From NCBI RefSeq assembly GCF_003696215.1, contig NZ_RFFG01000034.1:1-64000 (forward strand): a stretch of 64,000 nucleotides of DNA, read 5' to 3'. The DNA is from Actinomadura harenae. GTDB taxonomy: Bacteria; Actinomycetota; Actinomycetes; Streptosporangiales; Streptosporangiaceae. Each line of letters starts with the position of its first letter. The first letter of the stretch is position 1. A program made the translations under genes and the position numbers. The notes under the pieces were generated by a model, which worked only from the letters and a program-made list of their open reading frames with translations, was not told where the DNA came from and ran no database searches. Below, in pieces: positions 58,016 to 64,000 of this stretch.

Positions 58016-58477
58016 CTACTCCAGCCAAGTCCCGTCGCGCATGATGATCCGCCCGCGTAGTTCCGGCACACCACGCCAGGCGTGCACGGACTTCGGGACC
58101 ACGCGTACGTACACGAAGGGCCCCTCCTCCTTACGCGGATCCCACCCGAACTTGCCGGCGAACGCCTCCGCCGCGTCCCCGGGCACCTCGCGGTCCGGGA
58201 AGCACTCCGCCTCTCCCTGAAGGAGCACCACGTCGAAGCTGTCCGGCAGTGCCAGGCGCACGCGCGGTTCCTGGCGGACGTTCCGCACGGTCGCGGACGT
58301 GGCGTCGGTGCACATCCACACCGCCAGCCCGTCCCACAGGAACCACAGCGGCACCTGGTGCGGCCCGTGGTCAGGGTGAGCCGTCGACACCCACACGTCC
58401 CGCTCGGCCACGAGCCGGTCCAGAGTGTCGCGCCTGCGCTCCGCCGTCTCGCGACGAACGGTTCCTGTGGTCTCCAT
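58016..58477 (-). CDS. Pyridoxamine 5'-phosphate oxidase-like (split-barrel flavin-binding) protein
   Basis: A 153-residue protein of the PNPOx/F420-binding split-barrel type: VAERDVWVSTAHPDHGPHQV near residue 27, PLWFLWDGLAVWMCTDATSAT near residue 47, and VRLALPDSFDVVLLQGEAEC near residue 78. Such proteins bind FMN or F420 and reduce or transfer small substrates; the exact cofactor is not readable. ATG 58477 is chosen; the frame has an upstream ATG at 58510. It is convergent with the VOC gene. Confidence 0.85.
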   Translation of the reverse strand: METTGTVRRETAERRRDTLDRLVAERDVWVSTAHPDHGPHQVPLWFLWDGLAVWMCTDATSATVRNVRQEPRVRLALPDSFDVVLLQGEAECFPDREVPGDAAEAFAGKFGWDPRKEEGPFVYVRVVPKSVHAWRGVPELRGRIIMRDGTWLE

Positions 58478-58590
58478 AAGACCGACGCTAGCGAAGCGCA
58501 CGAGAAGCACGCCTCAGGCACAAGACCTACGCCCAACGACCGAGCGCCCTCGGCGTTGAGCCACAGAGGTGCTGATGAGAGCGGCCGAAC

Positions 58591-58893
58591 CTACGGCCGG
58601 GGGCGGGTGTTCCTGATGACGTGGCTGAGAGCGGCGAGGTCGCCTTGGCTCATGGTGAGGTGAGGCCCATCAGGGTCCTTGCTGTCGCGAACACCCACGA
58701 CAGGCCTGAGGCCGGCCAGTTCGACGCAAGCTCCGCCGTTGTCGGTGCTGTGGCTGCTCTTCCTCCAGCGAGGAGATTCCTGTCCCTTGCTGACGTGGTC
58801 ACCGTGTGCCGTGAGGGTGGCGAGTTCGATGCAGTTCCCGCCGTTCTCGCCGCTGTAGCTGCTCTTCCTCCAGTGCGGATCGCCCTGCCCCAT
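58591..58893 (-). CDS. Tandem DUF397 protein
   Basis: A 100-residue product with two DUF397 units: the first is shortened (HWRKSSYSGENGGNCIELAT, residues 7-26), the second complete (RWRKSSHSTDNGGACVELAG near residue 42, then VGVRDSKDPDGPHLTMSQGD). DUF397 proteins are small partners of XRE-type regulators in actinomycetes and modulate development or antibiotic production in studied cases. Start is taken at MGQGD because the family begins there; an ATG at 58917 is in frame. It is downstream of the second DUF397 gene and the XRE gene. Confidence 0.85.
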   Translation of the reverse strand: MGQGDPHWRKSSYSGENGGNCIELATLTAHGDHVSKGQESPRWRKSSHSTDNGGACVELAGLRPVVGVRDSKDPDGPHLTMSQGDLAALSHVIRNTRPRP

Positions 58894-58980
58894 GATTCTG
58901 TCCGCCTTCCTGGTCATGTCGGATGTGAGCGCTACTTGTCGATACCCGTGCATGGGTTCAGCCAGACGCTTCGCAAAGAA

Positions 58981-59018
58981 GAACGCCCAGCTCTGCCGTT
59001 GGGCAGATCTGGGCGTTC
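58981..59018. terminator. Hairpin between the two DUF397 genes
   Basis: GAACGCCCAG (58981-58990) and CTGGGCGTTC (59009-59018) with further inner pairing (TCTGCC/GGCAGA). It follows the XRE-DUF397 pair and separates it from the tandem DUF397 gene. Confidence 0.75.
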
Positions 59019-59029
59019 CTGTTCGTGGT

Positions 59030-59215
59030 TCAGATGTTCTTGACGATCTGGGTGAGGGCCGCGAGGTTCCTGCGGGTCATGGTGAGGTGGGGGCCCTCGG
59101 GATCCTTGCTGTCGCGGACGCCGACGCCTGGTGCGAGGTCGGCGAGTTCGATGCAGTCCCCGCCATTGTCGGCGCTGTGAGTGCTCTTTCTCCACGTGGG
59201 AGTGTCCTGCTTCAT
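59030..59215 (-). CDS. DUF397 protein
   Basis: A 61-residue single DUF397 domain: TWRKSTHSADNGGDCIELAD and VGVRDSKDPEGPHLTMTRRN, ending in AALTQIVKNI. The ATG overlaps the stop of the XRE gene (ATGA) with GAGGA just before, so the two are co-translated. It is the expected partner of that XRE protein. Confidence 0.9.
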   Translation of the reverse strand: MKQDTPTWRKSTHSADNGGDCIELADLAPGVGVRDSKDPEGPHLTMTRRNLAALTQIVKNI

Positions 59216-60012
59216 AGTTCCTCGTGTGCCTTTCGAATCATGTCGATGGACATGTTCTCTGGGAGCGCCCTGGATTGGAGGTGCCTAAGCACCTCCGACA
59301 AGGCACTGAGGTCGTCGCGGGCATCGGTCGTAATTCCTCTGACCGCAGTGTCCAGATATGCTACCGCGCTCAGGTCCGGGTGGGTAGCGACGACGAAAGC
59401 CCCTCCCACTGCCACCGGGCGGCCAGTAGGTATCACGATCTGGATCGTGATGTTCGGGAGTTCTGCCATGGAGCACAGGTGTGCAAGCTGCTCCTGCATG
59501 GTCTCACGCGTTCCCACGGGATTGCTGAGAACCGTGGGAGACAGCAGAGCGGTCAGTGAGACGGCGGGCGGGTCGGACCGAGTGAGAATCGTCTGCCGGT
59601 CGAGGCGGTTCTTGACGGCCTCTTCGGTCGTGAGGAGTTGGCGAGCGTACGCCTCGGTCTGGAGCAGTCCAGGAAGGATCGTGTGCTGCCATGTGATCAG
59701 CGATTCGGCCTCGCCTTCGATCGCGGACCAGTTCAGGAACCATGACGGCACCGGGCTTCCGTCTCGGTAGAGGTCCTCCCACAGCTCCAGGAGTGCCCCG
59801 TTTGCTCCGGTCAGCTCGTCGACGACCGTGGTGAACTCCCGTTTGCACGGGCGCTTGCCGGTCTCGACCAGTGAGACGAACGAGACGCTGGTGTGGGTTC
59901 TCGCGGCTATGGACTCCTGCACCACGCCGGCCTTGGTCCGGTAGCGCTTCATCTGGCTGCCGAACGCTTTGAGGGCGGGCTCTGTCGTGGGCCGTTGGCG
60001 TCGAGGGGGCAT
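59212..60012 (-). CDS. XRE regulator with DUF5753 domain
   Basis: A 266-residue regulator. The N-terminal Cro/CI-type helix-turn-helix is QMKRYRTKAGVVQESIAART with HTSVSFVSLVETGKR (residues 20-55). The C-terminal DUF5753 domain (about 95-262) has WQHTILPGLLQTEAYARQLL near residue 108, and a strand pattern ending in LPENMSIDMIRKAHEEL. With the overlapping DUF397 gene and the divergent ATP-binding protein gene it forms the WhiJ-type cassette that is repeated many times in actinomycete genomes. ATG 60012 follows AAGGA; the frame is open further but less family-like. Confidence 0.9.
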   Translation of the reverse strand: MPPRRQRPTTEPALKAFGSQMKRYRTKAGVVQESIAARTHTSVSFVSLVETGKRPCKREFTTVVDELTGANGALLELWEDLYRDGSPVPSWFLNWSAIEGEAESLITWQHTILPGLLQTEAYARQLLTTEEAVKNRLDRQTILTRSDPPAVSLTALLSPTVLSNPVGTRETMQEQLAHLCSMAELPNITIQIVIPTGRPVAVGGAFVVATHPDLSAVAYLDTAVRGITTDARDDLSALSEVLRHLQSRALPENMSIDMIRKAHEEL

Positions 60013-60160
60013 GAGCGAAGATCCTTTTGACTTGGTCGACGATGATCTCTCATGGCTTTCGGCCTTGCGACGGATCACGCTAGTCGATTGCCCGTGCAGA
60101 AAGTCAAGGGATATCACCGAAGTGGCAGAGGAAAAACGTCACGGAGGGAGGGCGAGCGGC

Positions 60161-60580
60161 TTGTCTGTGCAGATTACGCCGGATTGTCCGACGCCTGAGT
60201 TGGTGATCGGTCGGGAGGGGTTGGAGGAGGTCAGGGGCGCCCGGGACTTCCTGAGTGAAGTGCTGAATGCGATCGGCATAGATGATCTGGATGCCGTTTA
60301 TGTCGCGAAGACCATCGTGACGGAACTGATCACGAATGCCCTCAAACACACACAGACCGCGAGTGTTCTCCTGCGGGTGTATGTCGGGGAGGACGGGCGG
60401 CCGGTCGTCGAGGTCGAGGACGACAGTGACGCGCGTCCCGAGGTCAGGCCGCTGACGCTGGACGAGTTCACCGGGCGCGGTCTCGCCCTCGTCGCGGGGA
60501 TGGCCGCGTGCTGGGGGTGGGCGCTCCGCGAGGGCGGCGGCAAGGTCGTCTGGGCGGCGCTGGACGTGGTGGTGCCGTGA
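60161..60580 (+). CDS. RsbW-like ATP-binding protein (HATPase)
   Basis: A 139-residue single-domain GHKL ATPase. N box TIVTELITNALKHTQTASV near residue 50, G1 box VEVEDDSDARPEV near residue 84, and G2-type TGRGLALVAGMAACWGW near residue 106. Such proteins act as anti-sigma-like kinases or ATP-binding partners of XRE/DUF397 modules. TTG 60161 is chosen because GGAGGGAGG lies 9 bases before it and the domain starts there; GTG 60122 and GTG 60167 are alternatives. Divergent from the XRE gene and followed by an overlapping small ORF. Confidence 0.85.
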   Translation: MSVQITPDCPTPELVIGREGLEEVRGARDFLSEVLNAIGIDDLDAVYVAKTIVTELITNALKHTQTASVLLRVYVGEDGRPVVEVEDDSDARPEVRPLTLDEFTGRGLALVAGMAACWGWALREGGGKVVWAALDVVVP

Positions 60581-60801
60581 TCGGGACGAGTGGGACCGTT
60601 CCAGCGCGCGCCGTCATCCTGGTCGTCCTCCGCCGGATGTTCCCCGCGTGGGACATCCACCTGTGCGGACGGGGCATCTGGCGTGCCGAGGGGCCCATGC
60701 TCATCTCGGCCAGCTCGTGCGACGGCTTCGTCCAGGCGCTGGGCGACGCCGATCCCGAAGCGCTCGCGCGAGCGGCCGAGGGCCTGCGCTTGCCCGCTTA
60801 G
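60577..60801 (+). CDS. Small hypothetical protein after the ATPase gene
   Basis: A 74-residue product: a hydrophobic segment (ARAVILVVLRRMFPAWDIHL) then GIWRAEGPMLISASSCDGFVQAL and an Ala/Leu-rich end. GTG 60577 overlaps the ATPase stop (GTGA). Not recognised; small proteins in this position accompany XRE/ATPase cassettes in other actinomycetes, from general memory. Followed directly by two hairpins. Confidence 0.65.
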   Translation: MIGTSGTVPARAVILVVLRRMFPAWDIHLCGRGIWRAEGPMLISASSCDGFVQALGDADPEALARAAEGLRLPA

Positions 60802-60810
60802 AACAGAAGA

Positions 60811-60837
60811 CGGCGGGGGCGTCGTGTCGCCCCGCCG
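60811..60837. terminator. Hairpin 1 after the ATPase operon
   Basis: CGGCGGGG (60811-60818) pairs with CCCCGCCG (60830-60837). Confidence 0.6.
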
Positions 60838-60843
60838 GTCTCT

Positions 60844-60877
60844 GCCGGGCCTGACCGTCAGGGCGGTCAGGCCCGGC
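60844..60877. terminator. Hairpin 2 between convergent operons
   Basis: GCCGGGCCTGACCG (60844-60857) and its exact complement (60864-60877) form a 14-bp stem just before the stop of the convergent epoxide hydrolase gene. Confidence 0.8.
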
Positions 60878-60881
60878 TCCG

Positions 60882-61949
60882 TCAATGGTGGGCGGTGAAG
60901 AACGCTCGGAGGTCGTCGGCGAGGACTTGGGGTTGCTCCTGGGCGGCGTGGTGTCCGCCCTTGTCGTAGGTGTTCCAGTGCGTGATGGCCGCGTGGTCGC
61001 GTTCGGCGAACGGACGGATGGACGGGAAGAAGTCGTCGCCGAAACCGGCCAGGCCCAAGGGGAACGACGACGGTTCGGCAGGTGGCTTGTTGCCGTAGTA
61101 GCCGGTCATGGCCGAGCTGCCGCCGGTGTCGGTCAGCCAGTAGATGGACGCGTTGGTGAGGATGTAGTCGTCGCTCACCGTGTCGCCGAACAACTGGAGA
61201 TTCCATGCCAGCTGGCCCGCCGGGGAATCGGAGAGCGCGTGCGCGAGGGTCAGTGGCTGGGTGGACTGGAGGCCGAGGTAGGCGCCCCGGGTGGCCATGA
61301 AGCGCTCCAGGACGTTCAGCCTCTCCAGGTCGTCCGGTCCCAGTCGGGCGCGTTCCGCCGGGTCGCCGGACGGCAGGGAGAAGATCTGCGTGACGTGCAC
61401 TCCGGCGATGTGGTCCGGGTCCAGGCGTCCGAGTTCGATGGAGATGAGCGAGCCGACGTCGTTGCCGTGGACGCCGTACCGCTCGTAGCCGAGGCGACGC
61501 ATCAACTCCGCCCACGCTGCGGCGATGCGGTGGCGGTTCCAGCCCGGTTCGCGCGGGACGCCGGAGAACCCGAAGCCGGGCACCGAGGGGACGACGAGGT
61601 GGAAGGCGTCGCTCAGCCGGTCGATCAGCGGAAGGAACTCCGCGACCGACATGGGCCAGCCGTGGGTGAGGATGAGCGGCAGGGCGTCCGGCCGGGGCGA
61701 ACGGACGTGCAGGAAGTGCACGTCAAGGCCGTCGATCTCGGTCAGGAACTGCGGGTGGGCGTTGATCCTCCGCTCCCAGAGGCGCCAGTCGTAGCCGTCA
61801 CGCCAGTACTCGACCAGGCGCCGGACGCGGTCGGCGGGCACGCCCAGCCCGTCGCCGGGCAGCGGGCGGGTGAAGCGGGTCGCGGCCAGGCGGGCGGCCA
61901 GGTCGTCCAGGCTCTCCTGCGGGATGTCCACCCGGTACGGGCGCGTCAT
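60882..61949 (-). CDS. Epoxide hydrolase with N-terminal EHN domain
   Basis: A 355-residue alpha/beta hydrolase. The N-terminal epoxide hydrolase lid domain is YRVDIPQESLDDLAARLAAT with WRLWERRINAHPQFLTEIDG near residue 56, then the core: LILTHGWPMSVAEFLPLIDR near residue 92, nucleophile elbow YGVHGNDVGSLISIELG near residue 158 with Asp, and the C-terminal His region AERDHAAITHWNTYDKGGHH near residue 315. It would open an epoxide to a diol. Its ATG overlaps the stop of the adjacent esterase-like gene (ATGA), and a WYL regulator lies beyond, divergent. Confidence 0.92.
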   Translation of the reverse strand: MTRPYRVDIPQESLDDLAARLAATRFTRPLPGDGLGVPADRVRRLVEYWRDGYDWRLWERRINAHPQFLTEIDGLDVHFLHVRSPRPDALPLILTHGWPMSVAEFLPLIDRLSDAFHLVVPSVPGFGFSGVPREPGWNRHRIAAAWAELMRRLGYERYGVHGNDVGSLISIELGRLDPDHIAGVHVTQIFSLPSGDPAERARLGPDDLERLNVLERFMATRGAYLGLQSTQPLTLAHALSDSPAGQLAWNLQLFGDTVSDDYILTNASIYWLTDTGGSSAMTGYYGNKPPAEPSSFPLGLAGFGDDFFPSIRPFAERDHAAITHWNTYDKGGHHAAQEQPQVLADDLRAFFTAHH

Positions 61950-62638
61950 GACCGGGCCGCCTCGTCCAGCGCGCGGGCCAGTGCCACCGGCGCGGTGATC
62001 ATCGGCCAGTGTCCGGAGTCCAGCGTGACCATGTCCAGGCCGTCCGGCGGTCGTGGCGGGTCGCCCGCGCAGGCGATGTGGGTGCGGGGCAGGCGCTGCG
62101 CGGCGCTGAGGTCGGCGGGGGCCGGGTCCTGGTAGGTGCCGATCGGCTGGCCGACGCCGCGCGCCCGCAGCCAGGCCCGGTCCTCGGGGGTGAGCCCGTG
62201 CTCGCCGAAGTTGGCGTCGAGGACCTCGTCGCTCATGACCGGGATCCGGCCGTCCCGGACGGTCTCCATGATCGCTTCGACGACGGGTGCGGGCGTGCCG
62301 TCGAACAGGCTCTTCCCCGGCTCGGGCAGGACGGCGGCGAGGTAGACGATCCGGGCGATGCGGTCGGGGATCGCGGCTGCGGCGATCGTGGCCGGGGCTC
62401 CGCCGTACGAGTGCGCCACGAGCGTCACCTCGCGCAGCCCGGCGTACTCGATCGCGGCCGTGATGTCCCGGGCGTGCGTGGTGAGCGTCGTGTCCGGCGA
62501 GCCGAGATGCGCGCGGTCGCCGAAACCGGTGAGCGTCAGCGGGTGCAGCTCGTGGCCGTACGAGGTCAGCGGCGGCGTGACGCGCTCCCAGGCCCAGGCG
62601 CCGAGGAACGAGCCGCCGACAAGAACGATGGTCGACAC
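61946..62638 (-). CDS. Alpha/beta hydrolase, MES/HNL-like esterase
   Basis: A 230-residue compact alpha/beta hydrolase similar to methyl-esterase/hydroxynitrile-lyase types: IVLVGGSFLGAWAWERVTPPL at the start (cut to its core VGGSFLGAWAW), nucleophile elbow LVAHSYGGAPATIAAAAIPD near residue 72 with Ser, and C-terminal His in LDSGHWPMITAPVALARAL near residue 208. First gene of a two-gene operon with the epoxide hydrolase, divergent from the WYL regulator at 62724. Substrate not determined. Confidence 0.88.
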   Translation of the reverse strand: MSTIVLVGGSFLGAWAWERVTPPLTSYGHELHPLTLTGFGDRAHLGSPDTTLTTHARDITAAIEYAGLREVTLVAHSYGGAPATIAAAAIPDRIARIVYLAAVLPEPGKSLFDGTPAPVVEAIMETVRDGRIPVMSDEVLDANFGEHGLTPEDRAWLRARGVGQPIGTYQDPAPADLSAAQRLPRTHIACAGDPPRPPDGLDMVTLDSGHWPMITAPVALARALDEAARS

Positions 62639-62723
62639 CGGGTCGACTCCTTTCGGTCGATCTCTTACCGGTGCGACGCTAGGCAGGATTGTGGACGCTT
62701 TCTGCCCTCATTAAAATGTGATC

Positions 62724-63671
62724 ATGTCCCGTCCCGCGACCCGCGTCCTGACGCTGCTGGAGGTCCTCCAGGATCGCGGCCTGGTGCCCGCCGACGAACT
62801 GGCCCGGCACCTGGACGTCGACGCCCGCGCCGTCCGCCGCTACGTCACCGCCCTGCGCGACATGGACATCCCCGTCGAGTCCGTCCGCGGACGCTACGGC
62901 GGGTACCGGCTGGCCCGCGGCGTGCGCCTGCCGCCCCTGATGCTCGCCGACGACGAGGCGGTCGCCGTCGCGGTCGCGCTGGCCACCGGCAAGGAGAACG
63001 ACCAGGTCGGGGAGCCCGGCCCGGCCGACCGGGCGCTGGTTAAGCTCAACCGCGTCCTGCCCGTGCCGCTGCGTCGCCGCGTCACCGCGCTGATCGAGGC
63101 CACCTCGGCGACGGCGGGCCCGCTGACCCCCGAACCCCACCTGGCGCTGACGCTCGCCGCGGCCGTCCACGCGCGGCACACCGTCCGGATCGAGCACACG
63201 CGCGGCGCGCGCGAGGTGGACCCGTACGGGCTCGTCGTCCACACGCGCCACTGGTACCTGGTCGGACACGACCATCTCCGCGACGCCGTCCGCATGTACC
63301 GCCTGGACAGGATCGGCGACGCCGCCGAACTGCCCGGCCGGTTCACCCCGCCCGAGGGCTTCGACCCGGTCGCCCACGTCCTGCGCACGCTGACGTTCGA
63401 CGCCTGGACGCACCGCACCGAGGTCTGGCTCGACACCGACCTGCGGACCGCCGCCGACCGTCTGCCCGCCACCTTCGGCAGCCTGCACGCCTGCCCCGAG
63501 GGCGGTGTGCTCCTGGTCAGCGGCGCGGAGGACCTGCCCGCCATGGCGCGCCTCCTCACCGGACTGCCCTGGGCCTTCACCGTCCGCAGCCCGCCCGAGC
63601 TGATCACGGCGCTCGCCGGGCACGTCGCCGAGCTCACCCGGGCCGTCGACCGCTCCCGGTCCGCGCCGTAG
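62724..63671 (+). CDS. WYL/YafY-type transcription regulator
   Basis: A 315-residue regulator closely patterned like the one at 56426: VLTLLEVLQDRGLVPADELA, ARAVRRYVTALRDMDIPVES and RGRYGGYRLARGVRLPPLML in the N-terminal HTH_11 (residues 5-68), the WYL strand HTVRIEHTRGAREVDPYGL near residue 155 with HWYLVGHDH, and a C-terminal WCX domain. No strong ribosome site is seen; GTG 62718 or ATG 62724 could start. Divergent from the esterase-epoxide hydrolase operon, its probable target. Confidence 0.9.
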   Translation: MSRPATRVLTLLEVLQDRGLVPADELARHLDVDARAVRRYVTALRDMDIPVESVRGRYGGYRLARGVRLPPLMLADDEAVAVAVALATGKENDQVGEPGPADRALVKLNRVLPVPLRRRVTALIEATSATAGPLTPEPHLALTLAAAVHARHTVRIEHTRGAREVDPYGLVVHTRHWYLVGHDHLRDAVRMYRLDRIGDAAELPGRFTPPEGFDPVAHVLRTLTFDAWTHRTEVWLDTDLRTAADRLPATFGSLHACPEGGVLLVSGAEDLPAMARLLTGLPWAFTVRSPPELITALAGHVAELTRAVDRSRSAP

Positions 63672-63690
63672 GGGCCTCCGTATAACCCTT

Positions 63691-63720
63691 TGGCGAATCA
63701 TGAAGGCCGCTGCTACCTTG
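63691..63720 (+). promoter_or_regulatory. Candidate promoter of the leader and hydrolase
   Basis: TTGGCG (63691-63696), an 18-base spacer and TACCTT (63715-63720), followed 37 bases on by the leader start codon. Confidence 0.4.
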
Positions 63721-63756
63721 ACCGAGGCCGTGCGAAAGACCGAGGAGGTGGTACCC

Positions 63757-63810
63757 GTGAACACACTGATGACATGGGTGCTCCCCTCCGGGGTCACGGT
63801 CGGGCGATAG
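63757..63810 (+). CDS. Putative leader peptide, 17 residues
   Basis: GTG 63757, 5 bases after an excellent GAGGAGGTG, opens a 17-codon frame (VNTLMTWVLPSGVTVGR) ending in TAG. A peptide this short with so strong a ribosome site, between a promoter and a hydrolase gene, looks like a regulatory leader. Its end and the spacer can pair two ways: GGTGCTCCC (63776-63784) with GGGAGCGCC (63818-63826), or CCCC with GGGG (63783-63793), as in an attenuator. Function unproved. Confidence 0.5.
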   Translation: MNTLMTWVLPSGVTVGR

Positions 63811-63855
63811 GTCGTCCGGGAGCGCCGTTCTTGAGCACTCCCGAAAGGCACGACC

Positions 63856-64000
63856 ATGCGTTTCACCTCTGAGCAGCGCCTCAACGACGGCGTCCTCGAA
63901 CGCGGATTCACTCTCGGCGACATTCCCGGCATCCTCTGGACGCCCGCGTCCGCCTCCGCCTCCGCACCGGTCCCGCTGATCCTGCTCGGTCACCCCGGCG
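63856..64000 (+). CDS. Alpha/beta hydrolase-like protein, cut by window end
   Basis: Only 48 codons are present. The start reads MRFTSEQRLNDGVLERGF, then GDIPGILWTP, an Ala/Ser linker and PLILLGHPG, which looks like the first core strand and oxyanion loop (HG-type turn) of an alpha/beta hydrolase. AAAGG lies 8 bases before the ATG. Family assignment is tentative because the nucleophile region lies outside the window. Confidence 0.55.
   Translation, partial: MRFTSEQRLNDGVLERGFTLGDIPGILWTPASASASAPVPLILLGHPG

Overview
The window is very G+C-rich, with codon third positions almost all G or C, GTG and occasional TTG starts, many ATGA/GTGA stop-start overlaps, and families typical of filamentous actinomycetes (XRE-DUF5753/DUF397 modules, CGNR zinc-finger proteins, ABC-type sugar uptake without its own ATPase, oleate hydratase, WYL regulators). 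A chromosome segment of a high-GC actinomycete is the best reading; Actinomadura or another Thermomonosporaceae/Streptosporangiales member is a guess from general resemblance. I saw no rRNA, tRNA, CRISPR array or prophage.

Layout. 1-5351: end of a secreted-protein gene, a secreted BNR-repeat protein, and a phosphoketolase-acetate kinase pair. 5419-12660 (minus): a carbohydrate operon in the order binding protein, two permeases, GH42 beta-galactosidase, secreted GH63-like glucosidase. 12737-18339 (plus): a tightly coupled operon of split glycine decarboxylase P-protein (gcvPA, gcvPB), an AcoX/ATP-NAD-kinase-like protein, an SDR dehydrogenase and a GntR regulator, with no gcvT or gcvH. The two operons diverge around a 14-bp palindrome. 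18425-24869: a Dpp/Opp-type ABC importer facing a LacI regulator across two LacI-like operators. 24906-32286: a TetR regulator, a YtcJ-like amidohydrolase, an SDR, and a four-gene operon (SDR, COG2159 amidohydrolase, acyl-CoA ligase, MaoC hydratase); the same 19-bp inverted repeat precedes the two outer units, marking a local regulon. 32367-37528: TetR, ABC1 kinase, P450, SnoaL-like protein, CGNR regulator and an alpha/beta hydrolase. 37650-40612: a small collagen-like secreted peptide, a CsoR/CstR-type repressor and an MMPL exporter with three matching GC-rich operators. 40801-47234: flavoprotein, DUF6875-like protein, EF-hand protein, membrane-anchored EEP phosphohydrolase, oleate hydratase. 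47886-49619: L,D-transpeptidase and a collagen-like secreted protein of about 74 Gly-X-Y triplets. 49735-54978: small enzymes each paired with a regulator (CMD/TetR, ArsR/VOC, HD/GlxA) plus an aminotransferase. 54979-56387: an IS5-like element with a broken transposase and a SnoaL-like passenger gene. 56426-64000: WYL regulators paired with a VOC protein and with hydrolases, a PNPOx-like protein, an XRE/DUF397/ATPase regulatory cassette, and a leader-peptide-like sequence before a truncated hydrolase gene.

The commonest pattern is a regulator divergent from its probable target with an inverted repeat between them. The best candidates for undescribed biology are the gcvPA-gcvPB-AcoX-SDR-GntR operon, the two-site TetR regulon around an acyl-CoA/amidohydrolase pathway, the histidine-less CsoR-family repressor controlling an MMPL pump, and the IS element with a passenger gene. 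All functions are inferred from sequence patterns; no database search was run.
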